In this document: positions 24,924 through 38,924 of the stretch, one piece after another
Layout: the number at the start of each line of letters is the position of its first letter
Position numbering within the stretch: position 1 is the stretch's first letter
Assembly: GCA_024138015.1 (NCBI GenBank)
Contig: JAMXBB010000006.1
Coordinates: forward strand, 70,631,033 to 70,695,032
Source: Lumnitzera littorea
Lineage: Eukaryota > Streptophyta > Magnoliopsida > Myrtales > Combretaceae
Direction: 5' to 3'
Length of the DNA: 64,000 nucleotides
The notes under the pieces: generated by a model
The model's input: the letters and a program-made list of their open reading frames with translations, nothing else
Told to the model about the DNA's origin: nothing
Database searches by the model: none
Position numbers and translations under genes: made by a program

Positions 24924-26700
24924 TGTAAGACTCCAACAAAATGGAAAAAGAATAAAAGAAAATAAGTAAAATAAAGGATTTTATGTTAAGGGCCTAAATG
25001 CTATTATAGGAGTTAAGCAAGGGCATTTCTGGTGCGAAGAAAGTTCCACAACTCTAAGTATAAATGGATCACTTAAGGTTTAGGAAACCCTTTGCCCACA
25101 ACACAACTTACATACCTCCATGTATGTGCTAAGATTTACTTGTAAGACTTGAACTAAGGAAGATTCAATGCATTCTAGAAGAGATTGATTGCAAGAAGGG
25201 TAACCTTAGGTTATGTAAATCCCTTTTCTTATTGAATTTTGTTCAAAGGATACTAAATTTTTTTTTTTTTTTTTGGCTAGGGTAACAAGAAAAACAAATT
25301 TGAAAGGGGATTTAAGGAGCTATACTACGAATCTTTGGGTGGTTTAGTATGGTTCCTAATGGGTTTTTGGTTCAAACTTTTAAGAAATTCGTTTTTCTCT
25401 ATAAGACACTATAGAAAATGAATTTGGGTGTTGTCTTGAAGAGTCTATAGTGTGTTCTCGGTGGTGGGAGCACCATTGATGGATTTTTAAAACTAAGTAA
25501 TGTTGATGGTATATATGTTTTGTTTTTATGATTTGTCAAAGAGGATTACGAAAGTTTGATATGAATTTTAGTGGAGATTGAGTGTTTATGGATTATTTGA
25601 TTTGGTGTGGAGATGCATAATTGATGAAGAATTGAGTCAAGAGTAGTGGTTACAAAAAATGATGGAAGAGGGTTGTAAATTAAGAGATGAAACGTTGCTG
25701 CAATCTAAAGAATTCTACAGATTGCAACTAAAATTCGAACACCATCCCCTTTAGAATTCAGATGCCATGATCCATGTTCCTTGTAGTAATGTTTCGTTGG
25801 GTTTTTTTTTTTTTTTTTTTTGAGTTTTTTGAGCACATTTTTCAATCCTAAATCCTTTTCAAAGTTTTTCTAAACATGATCCTCCGCCTAAAACAGTTTG
25901 TAAACCAATCTAACATCATAGTAATCATAAGTACCTTAATAGCCTTAAGTTGCTTGTATGAGGCAGTGGAGTGATTAAGTTAAGGAGTGTTGTTATGAAG
26001 TTTAGAGACCAAATACAGGTATTGTTCTAGTATAAGTATAGGTTATGATTTGAGTTTTGGAATTTATGTCATGTTAGGTTTTGGGAGAGTGATAGAATTG
26101 GATCCCAAAGCTACAGTTAAGCTAGTTCAGGATACTTACTTGTTGGTTATGTGGTTAGGATAGTAATATAGCCAAATTAAATAATTAATGGACATTAAAT
26201 AATTGTGTATTATGTATGCTTAGCTGGGCCTAAGGAACTAAGACGACCAAACCTTAGGGTAGCACCCTAATGATCCTTACATAATAGTATTCTAATTGGA
26301 ATTATGCTTAGAAATGATTTGGGTAGATTTAGGATGATACATGTTTACTTGATTACTAGAGTATTATGGAGGACCTAATACCAATATTATATGGTATTAT
26401 ATATATGTGTGTGTATGTGTGTGTTAGGGTTGTAAGTAACCTTGTGTTGTTTTGTTTGGCTTAATAATGAAGATAATAATTAGTGCATGTTACATTATTG
26501 GTTTCTTGTGATGCATGTAGAATTATGAATACTTGCTCTTGCACATGTGATTATGTATTTTCTTATTGGCTTTAGCTTACTCCTTAAATTTTTAGGTGCA
26601 GATATAGATCAGGGCAAAGTTAGTATGGTGTCTTGAACTTTAAGGTGATGTAATAGATTTTGTAAATTTTGTTGAAAAGTTGGTAATGGCTTTGTGTAGT
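24924..26700 (+). repeat. 3' LTR of a chromovirus-type Ty3/gypsy remnant
   Basis: Starts TGTAAGACTCCAAC right after the polypurine tract. A TATA-like TATAAAT is at 25059-25065, and the stretch at 26560-26600 matches the LTR-like block at 21900-23300 in inverse orientation. The 3' end and target duplication could not be found; the end given is approximate. No ORF of interest inside. Confidence 0.48.
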
Positions 26701-29700
26701 TGAGTAAGATTGAGGTGTTTACTTGTATAATTTTTCTTTTATTATATCATATATTTATTATATTTTTAAGTTAATTATTGTTGATCAATCATAAGCTTAA
26801 AGTTGATGGAAATGCTTCTTCTTCTTTTCTTTTGTTTTTCTTTTTTTTTTTGGGTTGGGTTGGTGGGGTTTGGGAGGGAGGTGGGGTTTGTAAAAGTTGG
26901 AATCATGTTGACAAAACTTAATTGAGAGGAAAAAAAGTTAAAAGGATTCAAATAGAAAAATAGGTAAATTATAAGAATAAATATGTAGTTTTCTCTTTAT
27001 TAAAATACAAAAAATTGCTAATAATAGTAATGTTTGTCCATTAATTTCATTAATTATAATATCTGCACTGGACATTGAGGTGGGCGATGGGCCAACCGAC
27101 GCTCAACCACCGCGTTGATTATCTGTGGAGAGAAAATAGGAAAATTATTGCCAGTAATTGATCATTCATTTTCAATAGTTGATGAGCACCACACGAAAAG
27201 CGTTAAGCCGAATTGAATATGATCACCAATCAAGATTTACAGAATGTTGATTTTTGTTTCCGTACATCAGAATATATTTATAAAGGAGTTTTTAAAAAGC
27301 ATATTTAGAACAACATTTTAAATACTTTTTCATCTAAATATTTCATTACTTCAAAATAAATGTTTTAAGTAAAAGCTGTTTATCATTATTTAATTATTTT
27401 ATGGGTCAATCATTTTTCTTAAATCAATGCAGTATATGCCTTTATTTAATAACGCCCTATATATTAACCACATGGTTAACAGTATCATAAAATGTAAAGT
27501 AAAGAACTAACTTTTTATGAAATACTTTCCTTAAATTAAATACTTTTTTTATATATGTAAATTATAAATGTAAAGAGATGCTTGATATTAGTATTTCTGT
27601 TAATTACCTTTTATCAACATAGTAAATAGGAGACTTTCCAAAATGTCGACTTTCCCGTGCTTAATTTTATAAGACCTTGACCGTCAGAATTCAACATTGG
27701 ATGGTTGCGAAACGGGAAAACACAGCATGGAGAACACTTCTCCCATTGAGTTTTTCCTTTTTAGTTCGTAATAGAACAACACAAATGTAATATCCCTCCT
27801 CCTCCTATCTTTTTTTTTTTTTTTTTAATCTTAAGCATATTACTTCCATCATTCCACAAGAGAAAATCATTATACAAAGACGGGGAAAATTATAAAAAAA
27901 TATGGGATAAATTATATTTGGGGTATCACTGTTTTTCCATCTTTTCATTATACATATTGTGTTTTTATTTTTTACTTTTAGTACTTACATTGATAAAATT
28001 GGGGGAAAAAAAACCCATCGTCCATTGGCATCTGTTAATTGAAAAATAAATAAAGGAAAGCCGACCAAAGAAATAAAGAAGGATTGCTTTTCCACTTAGA
28101 AAGATAGAAAAATTGCTGTTAACTTTATCCAAACCAATTTATCCCACATCCATGATATCTGAAAACTAGATGGGAATTAGAAAATGACGAGAACATATTT
28201 TTCTTATTTTTCAATTAACTGATGCAAAATGATAGGCCCATGATATTTTTCTTATGGTGCCTATGCAATGGTTTTTTATTTTTCTTTAATCGATTTTCCA
28301 CTGTTTCTTTTTCAATTAACAGATGCAAATGGATATATTTTTTTTTCCAATCTTATAAAACACAGATACCCAAAGTATAAATAATAAAAACCACAGATAT
28401 CTAAAGTGAAAAAATATAGGAATCCTAAATGTAATTTACTCTAAAAACAGGTGATGTGTTTTAGGATTTTTGCAAGTTATGGTTTATATTTTGGTTTTTA
28501 TAAACTCATAACATGTAGTTCATTATACATACTATTGTAGATGAAAGGACATATGTCAGCTTTTAATACGTTGGTGAGTAATTAAACTAATAAAATAATA
28601 TTATTAAATATAATTAATCAATTACTATAATAAAAATTAAAAAAAAAAAGGTATTAAAGATATAAAAGGAAAAAGAAAAACAACAGCAGAAACTAAAAGA
28701 AGAGAGGGAAAATCACCACGAAGCCCTACGGCCCTTTATACAATCCCACCCGACCTACCAAAAAACAATTAATTAAAAAATTGACCGTTTAGAAAATTGC
28801 AATTATGATACAAATTTATTAGGGAGCTCCATCTCTTCACAAGAGGCAAACAAGTATGGTGGTCCTAAACATGATCTTGCATCTCCCCTGTATGCGGGTT
28901 GGTGGGCACTCTCAAGCCTTCCGATAGTCGATTACCTGATTATTGCTTATTTTATTTTATTTTATTTGTTTATTGTCTATTAATCTCTTATTTTCCATAT
29001 TATTTCATTAAATTTATTTAATATCATTATTTATTAGATCAATTATTATCCACTAATCATAAATCGGTATGAATCTTTGATTATCAGTTATGTATAATGA
29101 CAAAACGCATGTGATATGCTTATTAAAAAAAAAAAAAAAGAAAATACAGTGCGAAGATTGTGAAATGACAAAGGGCAAAATGAGAGGTCTTTTTTTTTTT
29201 ATACAATTTTTTCTCAAAACAAAATCCATATATAATCAAGAACTTAGGGCTTGTACACGAATTTATGTTTCTCGCCCACATTTGGTTGATAGGTGATCGA
29301 GATTATAAACACATGTATACATCAGCTCAATTTGCTTCAATATATAATCATAATTGGTTGGCATACCATTAAAACAAAATTGGGGAAGGAGACAATATTA
29401 GTTTTTTTTTTTTTTTTCTTTTTCCCTCCTGTACACATTTATGCTTTTAACATCAATTTGGAGGTCTAAAACCTTGATCAGAAAGTAACAGGAGTCATAA
29501 AGAGGATAAGGTTGATCAGCTCTATACATGATGCTCTTCTCATTTCTGTCTAGGGATGCAACTTGCTTTCCATCGATAAAAGAAAACTTCATAAAAGAAA
29601 AAAAAAAACAGAAGAAAGAGATTTGATACCTGTAACAATTGTTTGAGTCTTCCAATTCTTACTTTTCTCATCCATCAAACTTTGAAATACTAACAGAAAA

Positions 29701-31060
29701 ACCATTTCCGCATTGATTTTAGACTAGTTCTTTGACTTTGCAAATTGCAAGCTTTGACAAATTGGTAGTAGATGTGGCTGCTATCTGCCTGTACTTTCCC
29801 TTGCCACAAAACCCATACCTGCCTTTCCTGTATTCACTCAATTTGTACTTATAAATCATACTATATATAATTAGAAAAACATACATAGGGAAATATTTAT
29901 CATACATTTGTTGCACCAGGTGATAACGAAAGCTTCATTCAATATTTATTGTATACAACAGTATACGATTGGTAAGATTGAATTGTGGAAAAGACATCAA
30001 AATTCAAATGTCACATGGAAGTTTCATTCACAAGACGTTGTGGTCCGGAAACTGACCAAAATGAAAAATTAAGGAAAAAAAAAAAAAAAGAGAATGTTCT
30101 ATGGAATTTGAAAGAAAATGAAGTAAATATTTAAACCTCAAAATGTTGAAATAAGTCCCTTACATGATACTCATACTCCATTACAACTTACAAGAATATT
30201 AGTTTGATGGCCTTTTTAAAACTCCTGCACGATTAATATTTTTATTTCCACGAACTAAAAACTGAAGACGAGTGAATTAAGAAAACTTTTACGGTCTCGT
30301 CTACTATTTTGACAAACCGATTTAACCCTTTATCTTATCATTTATTTATTATCTATTAAATTTAGACAATTAAAAACATAATTAATTTAATGATTTATAT
30401 TCAATGAATATTAAATCAATGGTATAATAGGGTATGATAGCGGTCCCGTAAAAAATATGGATGAGACTGTAAAAAAATCCGTGAATTAAATGTATCATAA
30501 TTTTTATTTTTTTATCATAAAAATGGCCTTATATGATTAAATTGTTTATTTATATAAGTTAAAGTTTAAAAATATAATCATACTTTGACTCTTGCGAGTG
30601 AGTGCTTGGAGCCATTGTTAAGTTTATTTAATAAGGAAAATGTATACAATTCTAAATTGATTACATATTTCGCCTGAAAAATGAAATGAATAAAAACGAT
30701 TAGGAAAAGAAAACTTATTTTGGCTTATTGAAAATTAATCGGAGCACCTATTTCTATTATGGGCCATCAGCATTGCAAGGATCTTGGCATGGTTTTCTAC
30801 GCAAAGGCGATGCAAAGAGTTTCGTAGATATTGGTGTTCAGTTCTTAAAGGACCACATCCACTACATATATGTATATATAATATTCAATTCTCACATCCG
30901 TAGGTAAATTGCGTTTAAGAAAACCCATAAAAAACTTTTTTTAAAAAACTCTCTTGAAGACATCATGAATAAAATAAAAAGGATTCTTAAGGAAGTGAAT
31001 TCCTTAAGTTATTGATATATCACTTTAAAAACCTTATAACTTTATAGAGTTTCTTAGGAG
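26701..31060. other. AT-rich intergenic DNA, no gene seen
   Basis: No ORF shows a recognisable domain. Homopolymer runs are frequent (for example T runs near 27810-27826 and 29401-29416). Two similar words (TCAATTAACnGATGCAAA) recur near 28210 and 28312. Short ORFs such as 29398-29655 and 29719-29916 are low in complexity. Confidence 0.45.
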
Positions 31061-34000
31061 TAGAGATGGATTTGATTGGGCTTGTTAGTTTCATTAGTTA
31101 GAATGGTAAAAGTTGGTTTTTCAACCCGGGACTGGCCGCTCGAGCATGCGCATACCCCGGGAACTGGCATGTTGGAATGTACCTTAGGTAGTTCAGTAGG
31201 CAGGTTTGACCTCGCTCCATTTTTGTTTTATTTTTTATTCCCACAATGGCTAGAAAACTGTGTAGGTCTGGCATTAGACGTGCAAACGTTGAATAATTAC
31301 AGTTCGAAAATTTTGGTCATTAGGATACAAAATTCCAGAGTTGGAACCTAGAAATGTTATTGTTGAAGGAAACGACGTGGAAAAAACTTTGCTGTTGGGC
31401 TTCAACGACCAAACGTTTAGAGCCCAGAAATTCGAACAGTAGTTACGATTGCAATGGTGAGGGCTTGTTTCTCAAAACAAATAGCAAACATCAAAAATCA
31501 ACGACCAATGTCGTTAATCATAGTGCTTACATTCGCCATGCGGCGGTTCTTACAGTTCATTTGCATCTATACGTCGTTTTTAACATCTATATTAATAAAT
31601 GGGCTGTTCAACTTTTGGTATCTTTACAGTTTTCGATTATTTTTAATATTACAATAAAATTTACATGTGATTAGTCCATTCTCTCATTGTGGGCTTCTAG
31701 CCGTCAAAATAAAGACTATCTCATTCCCATATTCCTAAATTTTAGGAGTTACACACGTATGACATATTAGTAACCGCCTCTAAACTCCATTTTAAATCAT
31801 CCATACCAAACACCAATGTCATTTTCTACAATCTTTCTCACTCTCTCATTTGATTTTCACTTCCAAACTTCTTTTTACCATTTTGACGTATGTTCCTATT
31901 TATTTTGTGCTAGGTATATTTTAAGGCAGTTTCTGTTTACAATAGTCACTTCCAATGTGATGAATAGGTATAAATTTTTTGAAAGAAAAACAATAGGTAT
32001 AACATCTTAAGTTGATGACTTATGTTATTTTTCTTGGGAGAAGGGGAAGGGTTTCTAGTTAGAAATGGATTTGATTTTTATGTAAGTAATTTAATTAATT
32101 GAATGCTACATATTTAATGGCATACATAATGAAGGTAATAATTGTTTTTATGTTAAATTTGCACATGCGACACGATCAATGTCCACTAGTGGTTTTTTAA
32201 CTTGAAACAATATGTTACTCTTGATAATAATTTATTATAGAGCTTATAAATTGAAGTTCTAATACGAAAGACATTCAACTTTTATTGAGGGTATGTAACA
32301 AAATATCCATCAAACGAAAATAATCTTCAATAAACACTCCTAATTTTGTGCATATATATATATATATATAAGATAATTCTTTTCCTATAATAATAAAAAT
32401 AAATAAATAAATTACAATTTTATTAACAACTTGTTTACTTAGAGGGAATGGCTACTCCATTCCTCCCCTATTACATATCAACTCTTTATTATACTGTTCA
32501 CTTACCTGTAATCAACATTCCTAAGAATCTCAATTCATAAAATTCTTGTCATTAGGATTCCTTGGTTGCACCTCAATATTGGGATTCTAAACTCTCATTT
32601 TATTTTTTATTTCAAAACTATCTTTAAACAAACTACAAAATGACCACAACTATCCTTAAAAAAAAAAAAAAAACATAACTTGAGAATCAAATAAACCCTA
32701 CCCACTCCATTGTAACAACTGAAACATCACATACCAAATAAAAAGAAAATATCCCTAACCCAAAATTACAATCAATTGAACTAAACCCTAACCCTGCCAA
32801 TCAAACAAAGCGTTAATCTACAGGTGGGTAGACCTTCTCTTCCCTCTCTTTATCTCTATCTTGTGTAAAGATATTCATCTTCTCTCTTGTTTGCCATTGA
32901 AGCAAGAAATTAGTAAGTCTGCATGTATTGTTGCACTTTTTTTAACCTTTGTGCAAAATAATTTTAGGTTTTCAGTTTTATCCCTACTATTATTGAACTA
33001 AGGTTCGTCCCTCCTTAAATGAAGGAATTCATCTTGTCAAATAGATAGATTGATAACAATGAATGCATAGTATTAATCTAGTTGTTTGGTTGTAAATTGT
33101 GATCCATGATGAGTTCAATTATATTGGTCTAATCTAGTTTGTTGCTAAAAACATATGGTAATATAAAAAATCTTTAAAAAAAATTTAACTTATATAAATT
33201 GTATCAACCATTTTTGTAACTAATGCTTTCAAGTGAAACTAAGAAACTATGAAAAAAAGTAGATTGAACTCGCTAAAGTTTTCATAGTAATGATGGATGT
33301 TTTAGCTAACACCATTTTTCTGAAGTAAAATGTATAAATTTATTGAGCATAATGAAATAGTATTACTAGGTACATTTTTATGAAGTTGTGTTGTTTATAA
33401 TTGAGCTAAGGAAAAGTTGTTTGGTTTTTTTACAAAAATTTTAGACAATTGAAGGACCTTAAAATGCCTAATATAGGGGTAATGTGATGAGTTGAAAGTG
33501 GGTGTGCTATTTTCAATAGTCTGCCATTTTTGTGGATAGTGACAACAGTCACTTATAAATTTTTGTATACGATTTGTCAGTAATTCATATCGTGTTTTTA
33601 ATAAGAGAATTTATCCATTTAGAAAGGATTAACGGTAACCTTAAGGTTCTTGCAACTAATGAGTAGTATAGTGAAAGAATGTAGATAACTAGAGTAAAAA
33701 GCTTATTGCTCTACTTGCTAGGTTTTGTTTATTTTGTTTCAAAACTTACTAAAATGATGACAAGAAGATAGACAAGATATAAGAATTCAATATGTCTTAA
33801 ATATGAAAATTAGCTAAAATAATTTCAGTGGCTTTATTATATATGTTCTCTTAATGTATCTATTTCATTCTGCTTTCCTTATAGTTGCATGAAATTTACC
33901 TAATAGTGCTTAGCTTTATGATATTACCATATTAAAGAATATTTATATTTTCTAGCTATGGATCAAATGAGGTTACATGCAAATGAATCCCAAAAAAAAA

Positions 34001-34190
34001 AAAAAAAAAGAAGTATGCTTGCTTTCTTTTAATGCAATAGGTAAAGTATTAACATTGCAACTCAATTCATGTTGTTATGTTGTGTTATGGCCTTGCATTG
34101 CTATCATCCTTAAGTTCAATCTTATGAATTGAACATCTACCAACACCATAAGTACATTAAGAGGCTTGTTCATAACTATGATATCATGTG
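31061..34190. other. Mixed intergenic DNA and probable 5' part of the Harbinger element
   Basis: The ORFs at 31076-31674 overlap each other in several frames and match no family. From about 32430 the words AGGGAATGGCTACTCCATTCC and a TTGAGAATCAAATAAACCCT block (about 32680-32700) resemble terminal parts of PIF/Harbinger elements, but a matching right end was not found. An intact coding start for the transposase at 34195 is not visible. Confidence 0.35.
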
Positions 34191-34194
34191 AATT

Positions 34195-35270
34195 GAGCAA
34201 TTAAGATTAGACAGACATACAATTTTCGAGCAATGTCAGATGTTAGAGAATATAAGAAGGTTTAAGGCAACTAGAAACATGCTTGTGGATGAGCAAGTTG
34301 TAATGTGTTTGCTTATACTTGCTCATCCATAGTGTATTGAATGTAACATTACGTCTAAGCAATAGATTGTCAAAGAAGCTTGAACCCATTACTGATAACT
34401 ACATTGACGATCAATGAAAAATTTTCTAGGTATAAACTAATAGTGTTGAATTATTTCAATTTTATAGATAGTTTAACATACCTTTTATAGCTTATAATAG
34501 ACCGCTTATTATGTAGAGTTGTTTAGGAGCTTTAGACGGAACCCATACCCTAATTAGAGTGCTCATAAAAAAAAACCATGGTATAGAACTCAAAAGAATG
34601 AGATTGCCACTAATGTTTTAGGTGTTTGCACACCAAATATGCAATTCATATGTGTTGCTTAGATGAGAGGGCTTTGCAGTAGATAGTAAGGTGATACAAT
34701 CTCTAGAAGGCATGGCCTTAAGGTTCCTTGTAGTATGATTTGTTGAAGTCCTTATAACTTTATGTTTGCTCAATTACATGTTGTTTGAATTAGAATATAA
34801 CAAATGTTACACCCTTCAATTAAGATGCTATTACTTAGTGGATGGAGGTTATCCCAATTGTGAGGGATTTCTTGCACCTTTTAGAGGTCAATGATATCAC
34901 TTAAATGAATGGTGTTAGGGTTATCAAGCAAAATCCTCTAAGAATTGTTCAATTGTAGACATATGTTTGCTTATAATGTCATCGAGAGGTGTTTTGGACT
35001 TCTTAAAACAAGGTGGAGTACCCTCAAAAGTCCTTCATTTCATCCAGTCAAAATCCACAATTGAGTCGTTTTGGCATGTTGCTTGCTCCACAATTTCATT
35101 AGGATATAGATGACCTTCGATCACTTTAAGGAGCATATGAATACCATAGAGGAAAGTACTATACATAGTGGAGATGACCTAATAATGGCATTTGGAAACA
35201 ATGATGCATGGGGTAATTAGAGGATGCAGTTAGCAATTGAAATATTCAATGGATGGAGTACATCTAGATA
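34195..35270 (+). pseudogene. PIF/Harbinger DDE transposase, broken
   Basis: Fragments of a DDE_Tnp_4 (PIF/Harbinger) transposase follow one another in order. First come RNMLVDEQVV (about 34280) and LGALDGTH with the first catalytic Asp at 34535-34537. Next are NEIATNVLGVCTPNMQFI (from 34597) and YLVDGGYPNCEGFLAPFRGQ with the second Asp at 34841-34843. Last is NVIERCFGLLKTRW with the catalytic Glu at 34984-34986, then ACCLLHNFIRI. The second Asp to Glu spacing is about 48 codons, as in this superfamily. The pieces alternate between two frames and contain several stops, so it is inactive. Such enzymes cut and paste their element with help from a Myb-like partner, which follows at 35562 on the same strand. 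Confidence 0.85.
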
Positions 35271-35561
35271 AATTAAGAATTAAATTTGACATCTTTCATA
35301 GATGTTAATGAATTTTGTTGTACTTTGATTTTATGTTGTTGTAATTTCTTTTAACATGTACAGTGATATATACTTTAACATTATGTTCTATTTTCTATTA
35401 GCATTTTCAATTTAGTATTTCTATCTTCAATGATACTCTCTTATGTTTTATATTTTTCATTATCATACCTTTATGTTTTTGCAACATTTCTCATAGGACT
35501 ACTAACATGGAGGAAGTATAGTCTACACAAATGGAGCTATGAAACAAGTTAAAAATATATT

Positions 35562-36278
35562 ATTGTAGAGGATAATGCATTAGTTGCATCTATGATTGAG
35601 TTATATAACAATGGTATGCATAATGCTGATACCGAGTTTCAGAGTAGACATCTTTGGGAGTTAGAGAAGATGCTGAATGCAAGATTACCTGATTGTGGCT
35701 TGAAAGGTAGGCTACACATTGAGTCGTCCATTAAGATATTAAAGAAAGATTGGAGTATTTTTTATGACATGGTTCTTAGGAAGACAATTAATGGTTTTGA
35801 ATGAAATAATCACTGAAAGATGGTCACTATAGAAAAGGATGTGCGGGAAGCTCACATAGAGGTATGTTACAAGCGATTTTGATAATGATCTATCCTTTAT
35901 ATGTTTTACTATAATGTAATATTTAATTCCAATCTTTCTTTCCTAATTCACAATAATGCTGGTCAATTCATAATTAGCACCTTTTCTTACTTAAAAAAGT
36001 TGTCTAAAATCTATACAAAGGATCAAGCTATGGATGTGGATGCATAAACAACTGAGGATGTGATAGAGAGGATTAAAAAAGAGCAAGCACCGATACAAAA
36101 TATTGAAGATAAGGCATTAACAAGAGAAGTGGTGGAAGACCCATCCATCCATTTACATTTTTGTGAAAAGGAGAAGAGGATGGTTGGAGATTATGTAATA
36201 TTTTATTTTTTATCTTTAGCTAGCTCCATTAAGGATGAGATGCAAGATGTGAGGAACTCTATTCAAAGTGTGATATAG
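35562..36278 (+). pseudogene. Myb/SANT-like partner protein of PIF/Harbinger, broken
   Basis: One reading frame gives ELYNNGMHNADTEF, LWELEKMLNARLPDCGLKGR, HIESSIKILKKDWSIFYDM and, after two stops, KMVTIEKDVREAH. This is the order of the Myb_DNA-bind_3 domain found in Harbinger-encoded DNA-binding proteins and plant L10-interacting Myb-like proteins. An intron probably starts at GTATGTT (35866). The frame resumes at about 35960-36278 with LSKIYTKDQAMDVDA and a charged C-terminal part. Two stops fall where Trp and Arg are usual (TGG or CGA to TGA), both single transitions. Its role in the family is to bind terminal DNA and bring the transposase to it. Confidence 0.78.
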
Positions 36279-37016
36279 TAATTGACAACCGATAAAGCAT
36301 AAACAAATATGGAGGAGTTGACAACTTTTCTTCAAAGCATCAAAGGACTATCTAAGGATGAATTTACAATGGAATGTTGAAGCTCATTAAAAAGCTGAAC
36401 TATGTGACTCTTTTATACAAGCTTTGACTTGAGAGACATATGACCTTTGTGTAAAGGCTTTTACAATGCATTTGAAAGTGATGGCTATTTATTTTGTTGT
36501 TGGATTAAAGGCTTTAGGCAAAGTTATTGTTTTCGAACAAATTTGTGTTTTTTGGGCATGTTTTGTTTTTGAACAAGACTATTATTCAAGTGTTTAGTTA
36601 TTACATGTGGAGTTCTATTTCCTTTTTCTTTTTTCTTTTTTTTTTTCACTACATAAATATGGAGTACATGGTGGAGAGTATAAGTGGAGTTCTACATAGA
36701 TGTCGCATTATGGTGCGAGAATGTGTACATGTGGAGTTCTTGCACTTTGTTGCTATAAAGAATATCTAGAAAATTTGTGTAGAAACAACAAAATTATTAG
36801 ATATGGAAGAAAAGTAGTGGAAAATAAATTTCTTCCACTCTCCTTTATGTGAATGTTTGAACAAAATGGACATGTTTATATCCTTGCCAGTGCAACCAAT
36901 TGCTAAACTGATGTATTAACCATTTTGAGATGGTTATGGAATTGGAGTTTGTGGTTTTATGGCCATGTGAAAAAGCTATAATATTTTTTGTCATTTGGTG
37001 CTAGATTATTTATAGA
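36279..37016. other. 3' flank of the Harbinger remnant, no gene seen
   Basis: AT-rich with a CT-rich run at about 36620-36648. No terminal inverted repeat matching the region near 32430 was found by eye, so the right end of the element is open. Confidence 0.4.
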
Positions 37017-37033
37017 ATGGATTGCAAGTTTGA

Positions 37034-37087
37034 GCAACTTCCTTTATTAAAGCAACTTCCTTTATTAAAGCAACTTCCTTTATTTAG
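37034..37087. repeat. 18-bp tandem repeat, three copies
   Basis: The unit gcaacttcctttattaaa occurs twice perfectly and a third time with changes in the last bases. No gene context. Confidence 0.9.
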
Positions 37088-37239
37088 GTTTAATATATTT
37101 GTAGTTATCTTGTTTAATCATAATGATGTTTGCAATTCTTCTATAAATTTGGTAGCAAGAAGAATCAAACTATTGGTACATAAAACCAAGGATACAATTT
37201 CATATTTACCATTTTCTATATTATTTAAAGCATAACATT

Positions 37240-38890
37240 ATGTGAACCCTATGTAATTAACTATTTAAGTCCTAAATTAGACCCAAGTGCTCTAGATAAT
37301 ATGCTCTAGATAATATCATGAGTCGATAAGGTTAGGTGAAATAAAAATTTTATTAAATTGTGAAACCAAATATAGTATCGATAATAAAAACTCTAGAAAC
37401 TCAATCGAAATATAAATCGCGTAAAAAAAAACCTTAAATTCGATATATGCATAAATATTCGAAATCGAACTCGAACTTGATGAAAACCTTAAAACTATAA
37501 CTTTAAACTTAGAAAATAGATAAATATAATTTAATAGTAATAAAACCTTAGTTGATTATAATTATCGATTAATACGTGTAATCGCGTATAAATTTTAGTG
37601 AATGTGTTGAAATAACTCGTAAATACTATAAATGTAACAGGTAACAATTAAATTAATAATTTTTTATAAAATCAAAATATTATTTTATAAATACCAAATT
37701 TATAATTTTTGTGTTTGGAAAAATTAAATATTTTTATTTTTATTTTCTTTTTTTTCCTCCTTTTCCTTTTTTCTTTTTCTCTCCCTAATTTCCCTTACAT
37801 GCCACATTGATTTCCAAATTTTTCAAGCAACCCATATGCTTTTTATTCAATTTCCAAGTGTTTTGTTATAAGAAGAGAAGACAAAAGGAATGATTACATT
37901 GCCCCATCTTAATTAACTCCCTATCTTCCCTAGATCTTCTTTCTCTTTTCTTTTTCTTGTTTTATCCCCATAAAGCTCACTTACGACTTGTGTACACGTC
38001 TATAGAAAAAAAGTTCACAAGCTAAACACTGTTTTATGCTTTTCCAAACAAGAAAAGGAACAAAACACAAAACTAGAAAAAATTCTCACCTTTCTTTTCT
38101 TCAAATCGTGAACATCCCCTATCCATTCTTTTTTTTTGGAAAAATTACAAAGACAAACCAAGAAGAAGGAAAAGAAGCTTCATTCTATTCATTTCTCAAA
38201 GCATTAAGGAAAAATAGTATGTATTTTATATATTTATTTTGTACCAATAATCTTGTGTATTTTGTACATTCTTATATTTTATAATATGTATATGTAATAT
38301 GAGTATTTTCTTGTGTATATATGCTCGTATATGTCTATATACATGTAATTTAGATTTTTCAAAATGTTTGTAGAAGAAATTATGTATATGTACATGTATG
38401 TATGTGCCTATAATAATATGTATATATACTATGTATTTTCTTTATTTATATACATATATACTTATGTATGCATGAATATATATATATATATATTTATACC
38501 TAGTATTTTTATTATATGGTATGTATATGTATGCGTATATAGTATAGATATGTATATATACTTAGTATTTTATTATATAGTGTACTATATGTATATTTCG
38601 GTTTACCTAATTTTTATTCCATGTACATAAAAATATTATGTAACCAATATATATATATATATATATACATACATATATAACCACAAAATATAAATACTAG
38701 TGTAATACAGTATAACTATATTAAAGGATAAAAGGATATATATATATACATATACGGTATGTATAAGAACATGCCATTGTGTAATTATATTGTATTTTTA
38801 TTTTATAAATTCTGTATGTATATATGTATACTAGACGTGATGAACACGTGTGTATATTATTGTATAATACTATTTATATTACGTATTTTA

Positions 38891-38924
<34 letters not shown>

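Noticed and set aside
30760..30850. Short GC-richer stretch with open reading in more than one frame
   Set aside because: Too short, no start or partner exon, and I could not identify a family; probably chance or a small relic.
31076..31674. ORFs of 91 and 106 codons in tandem
   Set aside because: No domain, overlapping frames and no splice-linked continuation. The higher GC at 31120-31210 caught the eye, but no family could be named.
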